Shown piece by piece: positions 1 to 8,683 of a DNA stretch of 64,000 bases; within the stretch, counting starts at the first letter, position 1; every line of letters begins with the position of its first letter. The position numbers and the translations under genes were made by a program. Source of the stretch: Sinorhizobium glycinis (GTDB lineage: Bacteria; Pseudomonadota; Alphaproteobacteria; Rhizobiales; Rhizobiaceae). The stretch lies in assembly GCF_001651865.1 (NCBI RefSeq), contig NZ_LPUX01000053.1, positions 1,178,001 to 1,242,000 of the forward strand, given 5' to 3'. The notes beneath the pieces were generated by a model, which had not been told where the DNA came from, searched no databases, and saw nothing but the letters and a program-made list of their open reading frames with translations.

Positions 1-285
1 GAAAGTGACGAGGGCCGTGAACACCGCCGTGAACCGCGCGATGCCTAGATACTCGGTCGACTTCAGAACGTCCGTGTAGTTCGTGAGGCCGACGAAGGTC
101 GAGCCGAAGCCGAACGGATCCTCGAGATAAAAGGAAGACTGGACCGCCTGGACGGACGGCCAATAAAAAAACACCAAGATGATCGCGAGCTGCGGCGCAA
201 GAAACAGGTAGGGCAGAAAGGGTGACGAGAACTGCACGCGCTTGGCGGGTGCCTGCTGCCCTTCACGGCCGGACGTGCCCCTCAT
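1..285 (-). CDS. ugpA: Glycerol-3-phosphate ABC transporter permease UgpA, 5' part only
   Basis: The first 95 residues of an inner-membrane permease that would import sn-glycerol-3-phosphate together with UgpE, the ATPase UgpC and the binding protein UgpB. After a basic leader comes the typical start of UgpA, with LPYLFLAPQLAIILVFFYWP as first membrane segment and then DPFGFGSTFVGLTNYTDVL. The rest lies outside the window. It follows ugpB in the same direction, the usual ugpBAEC order. The start is unsure: the ATG at 285 falls inside a palindromic repeat that fills the ugpB-ugpA gap, and an in-frame GTG near 235 would begin closer to the conserved part. The assignment rests on the N-terminus and on the ugpB neighbour. 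Confidence 0.82.
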   Translation of the reverse strand, partial: MRGTSGREGQQAPAKRVQFSSPFLPYLFLAPQLAIILVFFYWPSVQAVQSSFYLEDPFGFGSTFVGLTNYTDVLKSTEYLGIARFTAVFTALVTF

Positions 286-392
286 CCGGCCAGCCGGCCA
301 CCTTCTCCCCGCCATTGCGGGGAGAAGGGACGTCCGGTAGGACGCTGCATTCCCCTCTCCCCGCACGCGGGTGGAGGGCCAGGGTGAGGGGC
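277..392. repeat. Palindromic repeat, family A, copy 1
   Basis: It begins GCCCCTCATCCGGCCAGCCG, contains two CTCCCCG/CGGGGAG hairpins and ends GGGTGAGGGGC, so the two ends are inverted repeats. It occupies the gap between ugpB and ugpA and overlaps the likely ugpA start. Confidence 0.85.
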
Positions 393-408
393 TCGTCTGG
401 CTCATCGA

Positions 409-1707
409 TCAGCCGGCGGTCTTGGCGAAACGGGCGAGCAGCTCGTTGCCTTCCTTCTCGATCGTTTCGAGAGCGTCCTTCACGGTCGCCTCACCGGAGA
501 AGATGCGGCCGTATTCGCGCTCCATGATCTCGCGGATCTGCGGATAGAAGCCGAGGCGGTAGCCCTTCGACCATTCGCCGGCCGGCAGCAGGAGCTGCTT
601 GATGCCGACTTCGGCGACCGGCTTCTCCTTGTAGTAGCCGTCCTTCTCAGCGAGTTCGTAGGCGGCCTTGGTGATCGCAACGTAGCCGGTGGACTTATGG
701 TAGAAATACTGGATTTCCGGCGAGGTCAGGAACTGGAAGAAGTCCGCCACGCACTTGTTTTCCTCGTCCGACTTGCCGGACATCGCAAAGAGGGCGGCAC
801 CGCCGATGAAGGAGTTGGTGCCGGCGCCCTTGATCGAGCCCCAGTAGGGCAGGAAGGTCGCCGAGAAGGGCATGGTCGCGGTTTTCTGCAGGCCGCCGAA
901 GGAGCCGGAGGAGCCGATCCAAAGCGCTGCCTTGCCTTCTTCGAAGACCTTCTGGTTGTCGTTCCAGCCGGCGCCGTAGAAGGCGAAGTAACCCTGGTCC
1001 TTCCAGGTCTTCAGCTTCTCGAACATCATTTCGAGGTTCGGGTCGGTGACCTTGAGCTTGGTGTCGACGACGCTGTCGTAGCCGTTGTTGTTGGTGGCGA
1101 ACTGGATGTTGTTGCGCGAGAAGAAGTTCTCGGTGAACTGCCAGGTGAGCTGCGACTGAACGAGCGGGATGTAGCCGGCCTCTTTCAGCTTCGGGGCGAT
1201 CGCCTCGAACTCTTCCCAGGTCTTCGGCGCCTCGACGCCGGCCTTCTTCAGGGCCTCGTCGTTGATGTACATGATCGGTGCCGACGAGTTGAACGGCATG
1301 CCGACGAACTTGCCTTCGGCGTCGGCGTAGAAATAACGCACGCCGTCGATGAAGGCATTGCGATCGAAAGCGTAGCCGGCCTTGGTGATCAGGTCTTCCG
1401 CTGGAATGACGGCGCCCTTGGCGTTGATGATGGTTGCGGCACCGGCGTCGAAGACCTGCAGGATGTTCGGCTGTTCGCCAGCGCGGAAGGCGGCGATGCC
1501 GGAGGCGAGCGCTTCCTCATAGGTTCCCTTGCTGACGGGCGTCAGCGCGCAGGCGCTCTGGGACGCGTTGAATTTCTGGGCGACTTCGTTGATGACCTCG
1601 CCGTTGCGGCCGGCCATGCCGTGCCACCAGGTGATGTCGGTCGCGGCGAGCGACGTCGTCGCGGTAAGTGCAAAAGTAACGGCTGCAAGCGAAAGCTTTC
1701 TGGACAT
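409..1707 (-). CDS. ugpB: sn-glycerol-3-phosphate periplasmic binding protein UgpB
   Basis: Extracellular solute-binding protein of 432 residues that captures glycerol-3-phosphate, and probably glycerophosphodiesters, in the periplasm and delivers it to UgpAEC. The chosen start gives a clean signal peptide (MSRKLSLAAVTFALTATTSLA) behind AGGACAGGGGAC; a longer reading from 1767 would bury the signal peptide. The mature protein opens with DITWWHGMAGRNGEVINEV, close to UgpB, where the family has a WWHAM-like stretch. Length is usual for the family. The upstream gap of about 105 bases shows no PhoB box with the right spacing, although ugp genes are commonly phosphate regulated. Confidence 0.9.
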   Translation of the reverse strand: MSRKLSLAAVTFALTATTSLAATDITWWHGMAGRNGEVINEVAQKFNASQSACALTPVSKGTYEEALASGIAAFRAGEQPNILQVFDAGAATIINAKGAVIPAEDLITKAGYAFDRNAFIDGVRYFYADAEGKFVGMPFNSSAPIMYINDEALKKAGVEAPKTWEEFEAIAPKLKEAGYIPLVQSQLTWQFTENFFSRNNIQFATNNNGYDSVVDTKLKVTDPNLEMMFEKLKTWKDQGYFAFYGAGWNDNQKVFEEGKAALWIGSSGSFGGLQKTATMPFSATFLPYWGSIKGAGTNSFIGGAALFAMSGKSDEENKCVADFFQFLTSPEIQYFYHKSTGYVAITKAAYELAEKDGYYKEKPVAEVGIKQLLLPAGEWSKGYRLGFYPQIREIMEREYGRIFSGEATVKDALETIEKEGNELLARFAKTAG

Positions 1708-1814
1708 GTCCCCTGTCCTCTTCACCGTGGTTGCGGTTCGCAGTGGACTAGTGACCTTCAGTGACACGCCCGTAACGCTTTTGTGTCGGGACGATTACAA
1801 ATTTGCCTGTTTGG

Positions 1815-2183
1815 TCAAAAAGCATCCGGCAGGTGCCGCGGCCAGCGCCAGGGCGTGACGGCGACGATGTCGTAGCGCACCGAGAGACGGTGAAAATCCA
1901 TCTGGCGCGCCAGCCAGATGTCGCTTGCCGCCCGGATGCGCCGTTGCGCCGTATCGGAGACGGCGAAGACCGCCCCGTCGAAGCTCGCCCGGGCCTTCAC
2001 TTCGACGCAGGCGATCAGGTCGCCGCGCCGGGCGATGATGTCGATCTCGCCGAGCTTGGTGCGATAGCGCATGGCGACGATCCGGTAGCCCTTGACCATC
2101 AGGCAGAGCGCGGCGCGGTATTCGGCGAGATGGCCTCGTTTCAGCGCCTGCAGCTTGCGGGCGTCCGGACGTTCAGCCTTCAT
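1815..2183 (-). CDS. YraN/UPF0102 family nuclease-fold protein
   Basis: 122 residues with the UPF0102 core: a helix with [12 protein letters not shown], then [22 protein letters not shown]. This is the E-x(n)-D-x(n)-E-V-K pattern of the PD-(D/E)XK restriction-endonuclease-like fold. No clear function is established for the family. The start overlaps the end of rsmI by 11 bases, so the two are probably translated from one message, as in many Alphaproteobacteria. The next gene in the same direction is ugpB. In the rhizobia I remember, gshB follows yraN, but it is absent here. Confidence 0.88.
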   Translation of the reverse strand: MKAERPDARKLQALKRGHLAEYRAALCLMVKGYRIVAMRYRTKLGEIDIIARRGDLIACVEVKARASFDGAVFAVSDTAQRRIRAASDIWLARQMDFHRLSVRYDIVAVTPWRWPRHLPDAF

Positions 2184-3120
2184 CGCGGTCCTTGAGGCCG
2201 AGCAGCCTGTCGTAGAGCTCCTTGCGCGGCAGTCCGGTCCGGCGCGCCGCCTCGGTAGCAGCCTTGCCCATCGGCATGTCGCGGGCGAGCTCCTTCAGCA
2301 CCGCGTCCACATCCGCAGTCTCCGGCACGGGCTTTGCGTCCGGCGGAGCGATGACGAGGACGATCTCGCCCTTGACGCCGGCTGTTTCCTCATAAAACGC
2401 CTTCAGCTCGCCGAGCGTGCCACGGCGGAATTCTTCGAAAGCCTTGGTCAGTTCGCGGCATACCGCCGCCTGCCTCTCTTCGCCGAAAACCTCGGCGGCG
2501 GCGGCAACGGTCGCGGCGATCCGATGCGGCGATTCGAAGAAGAGGAGCGTCGCCGGCACGCCGGCGAATTCCTTCAGGCGGTTGCGCTTCGCCCTGTTCT
2601 TGGTGGGCAGAAAGCCGGCAAACAGGAAGGCATCACTCGGAAGGCCGGAACCGACAAGAGCCGCGAGCGGCGCCGACGGCCCGGGTATCGGAACGACCCG
2701 GTGACCGGCGTCGATGGCGAGCTGCGCCAGACGATAGCCGGGATCGGAGACAAGCGGCGTGCCCGCATCGGAGACGAGCGCCACCGATTTCCCCTCGGCG
2801 AGCGCTGCAATGAGCCGCGGTCCGGCCTCGGCGGCATTGTGTTCATGATAGGCAACCGGCCGATTGACGATACCGTAGCGGTCGAGCAGCACGCGCGTCA
2901 CCCGCGTGTCCTCGCAGGCGAGCAGATCGGCGCCGGCGATCGTCTCGAGCGCTCTCAGGGTGATGTCGGCGAGGTTGCCGATCGGCGTCGCCACCAGATA
3001 GAGCGCCGCCTCCAGCGGGCGCGCCGGAACGCTTGCATTGTGCAGGCGGAAGCTGCGGTCCCTACCCCTCTCCGCCGCCTCGGTCGATTGCTGCTTGTCC
3101 AACGCCATGTTCCCGCTCAT
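2173..3120 (-). CDS. rsmI: 16S rRNA (cytidine1402-2'-O)-methyltransferase RsmI
   Basis: SAM-dependent tetrapyrrole-methylase-fold enzyme that 2'-O-methylates C1402 in the decoding centre of 16S rRNA. Key stretches are [20 protein letters not shown] near residue 40, [30 protein letters not shown] and VVPIPGPSA. The C-terminal part has the RsmI helical tail. The start at 3120 gives 315 residues with a short basic leader; an open extension to 3288 has no conserved sequence. An alternative ATG is at 3108. It is divergent from dnaN and overlaps yraN downstream. Confidence 0.93.
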   Translation of the reverse strand: MSGNMALDKQQSTEAAERGRDRSFRLHNASVPARPLEAALYLVATPIGNLADITLRALETIAGADLLACEDTRVTRVLLDRYGIVNRPVAYHEHNAAEAGPRLIAALAEGKSVALVSDAGTPLVSDPGYRLAQLAIDAGHRVVPIPGPSAPLAALVGSGLPSDAFLFAGFLPTKNRAKRNRLKEFAGVPATLLFFESPHRIAATVAAAAEVFGEERQAAVCRELTKAFEEFRRGTLGELKAFYEETAGVKGEIVLVIAPPDAKPVPETADVDAVLKELARDMPMGKAATEAARRTGLPRKELYDRLLGLKDRDEG

Positions 3121-3350
3121 GCCGGCTTGCCGGTTTGCGCCCTTTATGAGTGAGCGGCAAGCGCAGGGCAAGGGCGCCCGGCCCGGCAAGGCGCCTGCAT
3201 TTGGGAAAAGCCCGCGAAACCGCTTGCTTTCGCGGCAATTTTTCTGCCATTTTGCCCGTCCAATCGCTCCGGCCGCCGGCCGGGACACACGCAGTTTGAC
3301 GCTGCGGCGGGCGCCCCCCGCCCGGCAATGGTTGAAAGCGGTAGCATCCC

Positions 3351-4469
3351 ATGCGCATTACTCTCGAGCGGTCCAACCTTTTGAAATCGCTGAACCATGT
3401 CCACCGCGTGGTCGAACGGCGCAACACCATCCCGATCCTCTCGAACGTGCTTCTGCGCTCAGACGGCGCCAGCCTCGAAATGAAGGCGACCGACCTCGAT
3501 CTCGAGATCACCGAGGCGACGCCGGCGCAGGTGGAACAGGCCGGCGCCACGACCGTTCCGGCGCATCTGCTCTACGACATCGTCCGCAAGCTGCCGGACG
3601 GTTCGGAGGTGCTGCTCGCCACCAATGCCGAGGGCACGGCGATGACGGTCGCCTCGGGCCGCTCCAAGTTCTCGCTGCAATGCCTGCCGCAATCGGATTT
3701 CCCGGATCTTACGGCCGGCAGCTTCTCGCATTCCTTCCGCGCCAAGGCGACGGACCTGAAGATGCTGATCGACAGGACGCAGTTCGCGATCTCGACGGAG
3801 GAAACGCGCTACTATCTCAACGGCATCTTCGTCCACACGGTGGAGAACAAGGGTGAGCTCAAGCTGCGCGCTGTCGCGACCGACGGCCATCGCCTCGCCC
3901 GCGCCGATATCGAGGCGCCGGCCGGCTCCGAGGGGATGCCGGGCATCATCATTCCGCGCAAGACCGTCAGCGAATTGCAGAAGCTGCTCGACAATCCGGA
4001 CGTGGTCGTCACGGTCGAGGTCTCGGACGCGAAGATCCGCCTGACGATCGGCTCGATCGTCATGACTTCGAAACTGATCGACGGCACCTTCCCGGACTAT
4101 CAGCGGGTGATTCCGGCCGGCAACGACAAGGAGCTGCGCGTCGACTGCCAGTCCTTCGCGCAAGCCGTCGACCGGGTCTCGACGATCTCCTCCGAACGCG
4201 GCCGGGCCGTCAAGCTGGCGCTCACCGACGGCCAGATGACGCTGACCGTCAACAATCCGGATTCCGGTAGCGCAACGGAGGAATTGCCGGTCGGCTACGA
4301 GGCCGACCCGATCGAAATCGGCTTCAACGCCAAATATCTTCTCGACATCACCGCCCAGCTTACCGGCAACGAGGCGGTCTTCATGCTGGCCGATCCGGGT
4401 TCGCCGACGCTGGTGCGCGACCTCGCGGCGGACGACGCGCTCTACGTGCTCATGCCGATGCGCGTCTGA
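3351..4469 (+). CDS. dnaN: DNA polymerase III beta subunit (sliding clamp)
   Basis: 372 residues, the normal clamp length. It starts MRITLERSNLLKSLNHVHRV and has the three repeated clamp domains, with RNTIPILSNVLL in the first and the terminal LYVLMPMRV that closes almost every DnaN. The protein forms a ring dimer that tethers polymerase III and other clamp-binding proteins to DNA. It is not next to dnaA here, as is usual in rhizobia. A RIME1-like relic and then a good Rho-independent terminator follow. Confidence 0.98.
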   Translation: MRITLERSNLLKSLNHVHRVVERRNTIPILSNVLLRSDGASLEMKATDLDLEITEATPAQVEQAGATTVPAHLLYDIVRKLPDGSEVLLATNAEGTAMTVASGRSKFSLQCLPQSDFPDLTAGSFSHSFRAKATDLKMLIDRTQFAISTEETRYYLNGIFVHTVENKGELKLRAVATDGHRLARADIEAPAGSEGMPGIIIPRKTVSELQKLLDNPDVVVTVEVSDAKIRLTIGSIVMTSKLIDGTFPDYQRVIPAGNDKELRVDCQSFAQAVDRVSTISSERGRAVKLALTDGQMTLTVNNPDSGSATEELPVGYEADPIEIGFNAKYLLDITAQLTGNEAVFMLADPGSPTLVRDLAADDALYVLMPMRV

Positions 4470-4471
4470 AA

Positions 4472-4569
4472 CCGCGCCGCGCGTCTTGATCAGACGCGCA
4501 AAAGTCGCTGTCGCGCTTTGAATTGCCGCACGTTTTCGTCCTTTAATTGGCGGCGATTTAGCATGCAGT
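4472..4569. repeat. RIME1-like element (degenerate)
   Basis: It shows the same order of pieces as other copies here: an arm like CGTCTTGATCAGACGCGC, then CTTTGAATTGCCGCACG, then a second palindrome ending GCATGCAGT. Several arm positions are decayed. Confidence 0.75.
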
Positions 4570-4586
4570 GGGACGATATAGGATGG

Positions 4587-4618
4587 AAACCCGCCATGCT
4601 GTCTGCTGGCGGGTTTTT
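4587..4618 (+). terminator. Rho-independent terminator after dnaN
   Basis: A 10-base-pair stem (AAACCCGCCA / TGGCGGGTTT) with a 10-base loop, ending in five T. Placed 118 bases after the dnaN stop and before pmtA. Confidence 0.85.
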
Positions 4619-4781
4619 CATTCGCCCATCCGTCGCTGCTTGTTGATAAAGTGTCGCTTTTAGACGCAGGCAGACTTGTTTTCGCCGCAGATGGGAGCAC
4701 ATTATGAGCAGACACTCACGCGGGCCGCCGATATGCGGTGACGCGCCCATTGCCATGGAACAATGAAGCCGAGGGGATTCG

Positions 4782-5384
4782 ATGAGTCTGCGCCTGAAGG
4801 TGAAGGAAAAATTCGGTCAGAAGTTCGACGAAGAGATTCGCTTCTTCAAGGGCTGGATGAGCAACACCCGAGCGGTCGGCGCGATCCTGCCGACATCCGC
4901 AGTGACGGCGCGGCGCATGGCGAGCGTCGTCAACCCCCGCTCCGGCCTGCCGGTCCTCGAGCTCGGCCCGGGAACTGGCGTGATCACCAAGGCGATCCTC
5001 GAGCGCGGCATCTCCCCTGAAAAGCTGGTGTCCATCGAATACTCGACAGAATTCTTCAAGCAATTGAAAGAGAATTTCGCCGGCGTGAACTTCATCAACG
5101 GCGACGCCTTCGACCTTTCGCGCACGCTCGGCGCGCTGAGCGGCCAGCAGTTCGACAGCGTCGTCTCCGCGGTACCGCTCCTGAACTTCCCGATGCACCG
5201 CCGCGTCGAGCTGATCGATGACCTGCTCTCGCGCATCCCCTTCGGGCGCCCGGTCGTTCAGATCTCCTACGGGCCGATGTCGCCGGTCGTCGCCATGCCG
5301 GATCGCTATCGCATCCAGCACTTCGATTTCGTCGTCAGAAACATCCCGCCGGCTCAGCTCTGGATCTATAGCAAGGCTCATTAG
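4782..5384 (+). CDS. pmtA: Phospholipid N-methyltransferase PmtA
   Basis: A 200-residue soluble SAM-dependent methyltransferase, the rhizobial type of phosphatidylethanolamine N-methyltransferase. It adds three methyl groups to phosphatidylethanolamine to give phosphatidylcholine at the inner membrane. The N-terminus FDEEIRFFKGWM is typical, followed by the SAM loop LELGPGTGVITKAIL near residue 59 and the acidic SIEYSTEF strand end. Length matches the Sinorhizobium enzyme as I remember it. It starts behind GAGGGG at good spacing, just after the dnaN terminator, so it has its own promoter region. Phosphatidylcholine made this way is important for rhizobial envelopes and symbiosis. Confidence 0.9.
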   Translation: MSLRLKVKEKFGQKFDEEIRFFKGWMSNTRAVGAILPTSAVTARRMASVVNPRSGLPVLELGPGTGVITKAILERGISPEKLVSIEYSTEFFKQLKENFAGVNFINGDAFDLSRTLGALSGQQFDSVVSAVPLLNFPMHRRVELIDDLLSRIPFGRPVVQISYGPMSPVVAMPDRYRIQHFDFVVRNIPPAQLWIYSKAH

Positions 5385-5486
5385 ACGGCCGGCCCGCCCG
5401 TGTTGGGGATCTATATCACGCACCCGCAAGTCAAGATCGAGTCTGCCGTCTTGCGGATCGCGTCGTCACATGCGACTGGACGCCAG

Positions 5487-5587
5487 CACAGCGCCGTGCG
5501 CTTTAGGCGCACAAAGGTCGCTGTGAACTTTGAATCGCTGCATGGTTTTATCCCTAAATCCACGAGATTTAGAGAACCATGCAGTGG
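5487..5587. repeat. RIME1-like element
   Basis: Arm with GCGCCGTGCGC and a partner near CGCACAAAGGTCGC, spacer TTTGAATCGCTGCATGG, then a palindrome ending CCATGCAGTGG. It lies between pmtA and pyrF and ends 25 bases before the pyrF start. Confidence 0.88.
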
Positions 5588-5611
5588 AGTTTTGGCAGGG
5601 GTGATCTCGAC

Positions 5612-6316
5612 ATGAGCACAAGCGCGCGCGACCGGCTGATCGTCGGCCTCGATATTCCTACGATCGCCGAGGCGGAGAGGATCGTCTCGACGCTTGGCGA
5701 CGAGGTCGCCTTCTACAAGATCGGCTATCAGCTCGCCTTCGCTGGCGGCCTGGAATTCGCCCGCGATCTCGCCGCGAGCGGCAAGAAGGTCTTTCTCGAC
5801 ATGAAGCTGCTCGACATCGACAACACGGTGGCGAAGGGCGTCGAGAACATCGCCAGGATGGGCATGTCGATGCTGACGCTGCACGCCTATCCGAAGGCGA
5901 TGAAGGCGGCCGTCGAAGCGGCGAAAGGCTCCGATCTCTGCCTGCTCGGCGTCACGGTGCTGACCTCGATGGACGCGCAGGATGTCATCGATGCCGGCTA
6001 CGGCTCGGATCCGCAGAGCCTGGTGCTGCGCCGCGCCGAACAGGCGCGCGCCGCCGGCATGGGCGGCATCGTCTGTTCGGCGGAGGAGGCCGCCGCGGTC
6101 CGCCGCGTCATCGGCGCGGAGATGGCGGTGGTGACGCCCGGCATCCGCCCCGCCGGTGCGGAGAAAGGCGACCAGAAACGGGTGATGACACCGGCCGAGG
6201 CGATCCGCGCCGGGTCGAGCCACCTCGTCGTCGCCCGGCCGATCGTCAAGGCCGCCGATCCGTTGGCTGCCAGCCGCATCATCCTCGCCGAAATGGAAAG
6301 CGCGCTCTCCGGTTGA
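5612..6316 (+). CDS. pyrF: Orotidine 5'-phosphate decarboxylase
   Basis: 234-residue TIM-barrel enzyme that makes UMP from OMP, the last step of de novo pyrimidine synthesis. Seen: LIVGLDIPT at the first strand; the catalytic K-x-D-x-K-x-x-D-I stretch as [19 protein letters not shown]; and the phosphate-binding end [14 protein letters not shown] chose ATG 5612 over the in-frame ATG at 5579 because it has AGGGG upstream, whereas the longer reading starts inside the RIME element. A DUF1330 gene follows on the same strand. Confidence 0.96.
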   Translation: MSTSARDRLIVGLDIPTIAEAERIVSTLGDEVAFYKIGYQLAFAGGLEFARDLAASGKKVFLDMKLLDIDNTVAKGVENIARMGMSMLTLHAYPKAMKAAVEAAKGSDLCLLGVTVLTSMDAQDVIDAGYGSDPQSLVLRRAEQARAAGMGGIVCSAEEAAAVRRVIGAEMAVVTPGIRPAGAEKGDQKRVMTPAEAIRAGSSHLVVARPIVKAADPLAASRIILAEMESALSG

Positions 6317-6443
6317 TAGGGCCGAGGCGGCGACCGATCGTGGCTTTTCGACTTCTCGTCTGCCGGTGCGCTTGACCTCGACCAAGAATTGCCGGAAGTA
6401 ACGATCCCGTCTGTACTTTTCGAGAGAGGCGAGGAACTCGTAA

Positions 6444-6731
6444 ATGGCCAAGGGATACTGGATTGCTCGGGTCGATATCAGAGACGCCGAACGCTACAAG
6501 GACTATGTGGCGGCCGCGAAGCCCGCCTTCGAGAAATACGGCGCCATTTTCCTGGCGCGTGGCGGAGCTTACCGCCGGCTGGAGGGCGCCGTGCGCGCCC
6601 GCAACGTGGTGATCGAATTTCCTTCCCTGCAGGCCGCGATCGACTGCTACAATTCCCCGGAATATCAGATCGCCGCGGCCATCCGCCAGGAGGTCGCCGA
6701 TGCCGAGATGGTCGTGGTGGAGGGCGTCTGA
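6444..6731 (+). CDS. DUF1330 domain protein
   Basis: 95-residue dimeric ferredoxin-like alpha/beta-barrel protein of the DUF1330 family. It begins MAKGYWIARVDIRD and has ARGGAYRRLEG and RNVVIEFPSLQAAIDCYNSP, both typical of the family. Function is not established; some related folds are oxygenases or stress proteins. A GAGAGGCGAGG stretch precedes the ATG. It is read with pyrF but separated by about 125 bases, so co-transcription is possible, not certain. Confidence 0.85.
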   Translation: MAKGYWIARVDIRDAERYKDYVAAAKPAFEKYGAIFLARGGAYRRLEGAVRARNVVIEFPSLQAAIDCYNSPEYQIAAAIRQEVADAEMVVVEGV

Positions 6732-6780
6732 GGACGCCGGAACTGCTCGAGCGGACGCGGGTGGCGTCCGGGGGGGGCAG

Positions 6781-6928
6781 GACCCCTCCCAACCCCTCCC
6801 CACAAGAGGGAGGGTCTTAGTCGTGGCACAGGCCTTCGCCCTCTCCAACGCTGCCACAGGCGGCAACGGCCTGAATGGTGTGCTGAGGCAGCGGCATCGT
6901 GGCCCATCCCCCTTGTGGGGAGGGGTGA
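6781..6928. repeat. Palindromic repeat, family B, copy 1
   Basis: Two inverted arms, ACCCCTCCCAACCCCTCCCC with CACAAGAGGGAGGGTC at one end and CCCTTGTGGGGAGGGG at the other, around a unique middle. It fills most of the 298-base gap between the DUF1330 gene and the next gene. The right arm is truncated compared with copies 2-4. Confidence 0.8.
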
Positions 6929-7029
6929 ACCTGGCTGGCGGCGCCTGCAGCGGAATGGCCTTCACCTTGCCCGCCGCTTCGGCTATGTAGCAAGCAATTC
7001 TTGCCAACGACTTCAGGAGTGCGCTTTCC

Positions 7030-8010
7030 ATGACCTTGTCCAACCTTCCGCCGCTGGTGACGATTTTCGGCGGATCCGGATTCGTCGGCCGTCATGTGGT
7101 TCGCGCGCTCGCCAAGCGAGGCTACCGCATTCGCGTCGCGGTGCGCCGGCCGGACCTTGCAGGCCATCTCCAGCCGCTCGGCACCATGGGCCAGATTTCC
7201 TTCGTCCAGGCCAACCTGCGCTACCGCAGGTCCGTCGATCGCGCCATCGAGGGTGCCGACCACGTGATCAACTGCGTCGGCGTGCTCTTCGAGAGCGGCC
7301 GCAACACCTTCGACGCCGTCCAGGATTTCGGCGCCCGGGCCGTCGCGGAAGCCGCCCGCGCGGCCGGTGCGACGTTGACGCATATTTCGGCGATCGGCGC
7401 CAACACGAATTCCGAATCGAAATACGCCCGCACCAAGGGCCGGGCCGAGATCGCCATCCTCGAAACCGTTCCCGACGCAGTCATCCTGCGGCCGTCGATC
7501 ATCTTCGGGCCCGAGGACGACTTCTTCAACAAGTTCGCCAACATGGCGCGCTTCTCGCCCGCCCTGCCTCTGATCGGCGGCGGCCAGACGAAATTCCAGC
7601 CGGTCTATGTGACGGATGTCGCCGAAGCGGTCGCCCGCGCCGTCGACGGGAAGCTCAAGGGCGGGACGATCTATGAACTCGGCGGGGCGCAGGTCCTGTC
7701 GTTCCGCGAATGTCTCGAGGTCATGCTCGACACGATCGATCGCAAGCGTTCCTTCGTGTCGATCCCCTTCGGCATCGCATCGCTTCTCGGCAGCGTCGCG
7801 TCGCTCGTGCCCTTCATCGCGCCGCCGATCACCGCCGACCAGGTTGTGTTGCTGAAGTCCGACAATGTCGTCTCCGCGGCGGCCGAAGCGGAAGGCCGGA
7901 CGCTCCCCGGCATCGGCATCGAGCCGACATTGCTCGACTCGATCCTGCCGACCTATCTGGTCCGCTTTCGCCCCCAGGGGCAGTATACGCGCGGCGGTCG
8001 CGCCGCCTGA
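7030..8010 (+). CDS. NDUFA9-like NAD(P)-binding protein (complex I 39-kDa subunit family)
   Basis: 326-residue atypical short-chain dehydrogenase of the group that includes the 39-40 kDa complex I accessory subunit NDUFA9. The nucleotide loop is VTIFGGSGFVGRHVVRAL near residue 10. HISAIGA and SKYARTKGRAEIAI contain the YxxxK-like region, followed by VILRPSIIFGPED and FQPVYVTDVAEAV. No respiratory gene lies nearby. In bacteria such proteins are often annotated as complex I accessory or ubiquinone-linked, but whether this one binds complex I is not known. A Rho-independent terminator follows. Confidence 0.85.
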   Translation: MTLSNLPPLVTIFGGSGFVGRHVVRALAKRGYRIRVAVRRPDLAGHLQPLGTMGQISFVQANLRYRRSVDRAIEGADHVINCVGVLFESGRNTFDAVQDFGARAVAEAARAAGATLTHISAIGANTNSESKYARTKGRAEIAILETVPDAVILRPSIIFGPEDDFFNKFANMARFSPALPLIGGGQTKFQPVYVTDVAEAVARAVDGKLKGGTIYELGGAQVLSFRECLEVMLDTIDRKRSFVSIPFGIASLLGSVASLVPFIAPPITADQVVLLKSDNVVSAAAEAEGRTLPGIGIEPTLLDSILPTYLVRFRPQGQYTRGGRAA

Positions 8011-8040
8011 TCGCCCCCGCGAGCGGGACCATTCGATTCC

Positions 8041-8066
8041 AGCCGCCGGTCCCTCCGGCGGCTTTT
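8041..8066 (+). terminator. Rho-independent terminator
   Basis: Stem AGCCGCCGG / CCGGCGGCT with loop TCCCT, then TTTGCTT. It ends transcription of the NDUFA9-like gene. Confidence 0.75.
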
Positions 8067-8249
8067 GCTTGTGGCGCTGATGCAACAGCGTTGCAGTTCT
8101 GCCGCAGTCGGAACCGGGAATGGTGTTTACCGCAGATTCAGCATGTCCTGATATTGATCATGACACGCCCGGCGAATAAACACCGCTCGCACCCACGGCG
8201 CGGCGAGCGCAGGCGGTGACAACATCATAGTCGAAAGGCACAACTTCCC

Positions 8250-8411
8250 ATGGGCAAGTCGATCGCAATCTTTTTTGCGTCTGCGGCACTGATCATTCTG
8301 GCTGGCTCATTCATCGCACCGGGTACTGTGGCGAGCAGCAGCAAGGGCTGCACGCCGGCCTATGGCGTCGACCCGTGCACGACGGCGTCGATCGGGGCTT
8401 CCGGCTGGTAA
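8250..8411 (+). CDS. Small exported or membrane-anchored peptide, 53 residues
   Basis: A short gene I do not recognise. It starts MGKSIAIFFASAALIILAGS, one strongly hydrophobic segment that could be a signal peptide or an anchor. A small tail follows with two cysteines (SKGCTPAYG and DPCTTA) and a GASGW end. AAAGGCACAACTTCCC precedes the ATG, and a 14-base-pair terminator sits 58 bases after the stop, so it looks like a stand-alone transcript. Codon use is like the neighbours. The two cysteines could form a disulfide in the periplasm. Function unknown. Confidence 0.68.
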   Translation: MGKSIAIFFASAALIILAGSFIAPGTVASSSKGCTPAYGVDPCTTASIGASGW

Positions 8412-8469
8412 GCCGGTCAACTGCCTCGGTTTGAGGCAGACATTTTGAGTTCATTGGCGGGGGCCAGGG

Positions 8470-8507
8470 GCCGCATGCGTTTCGCGAGAAACGCATGCGG
8501 CTTTTTT
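8470..8507 (+). terminator. Strong Rho-independent terminator
   Basis: Perfect 14-base-pair stem GCCGCATGCGTTTC / GAAACGCATGCGGC, loop GCGA, then TTTTTT. It ends the small-peptide transcript. Confidence 0.93.
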
Positions 8508-8534
8508 GTTTCTGAGTTTTCTGTCTGTTCGCGT

Positions 8535-8649
8535 GCCCCCTCATCCGGCCTGCCGGCCACCTTCTCCCCGCAGGCGGGGCGAAGGAGACTCGCGGCACGC
8601 TCTAAAATCCACTCTCCCCGCGTGCGGGGAGAGGGTTAGGGTGAGGGGC
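8535..8649. repeat. Palindromic repeat, family A, copy 2
   Basis: Opens GCCCCCTCATCCGGCCTGCC, has CTCCCCG/CGGGG arms in the middle and ends GGTTAGGGTGAGGGGC. Lies between the terminator and the convergent uppP. Confidence 0.88.
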
Positions 8650-8683
8650 GAATCTATGGCAGAGCGGCTCGCAAGGGCCGAGT

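Noticed and set aside
1750-1767. Possible PhoB box upstream of ugpB (two TGTCA-like pieces)
   Set aside because: The half sites are about 10 bases apart, not 11, and each has mismatches. The case is too weak although ugp is often phosphate controlled.
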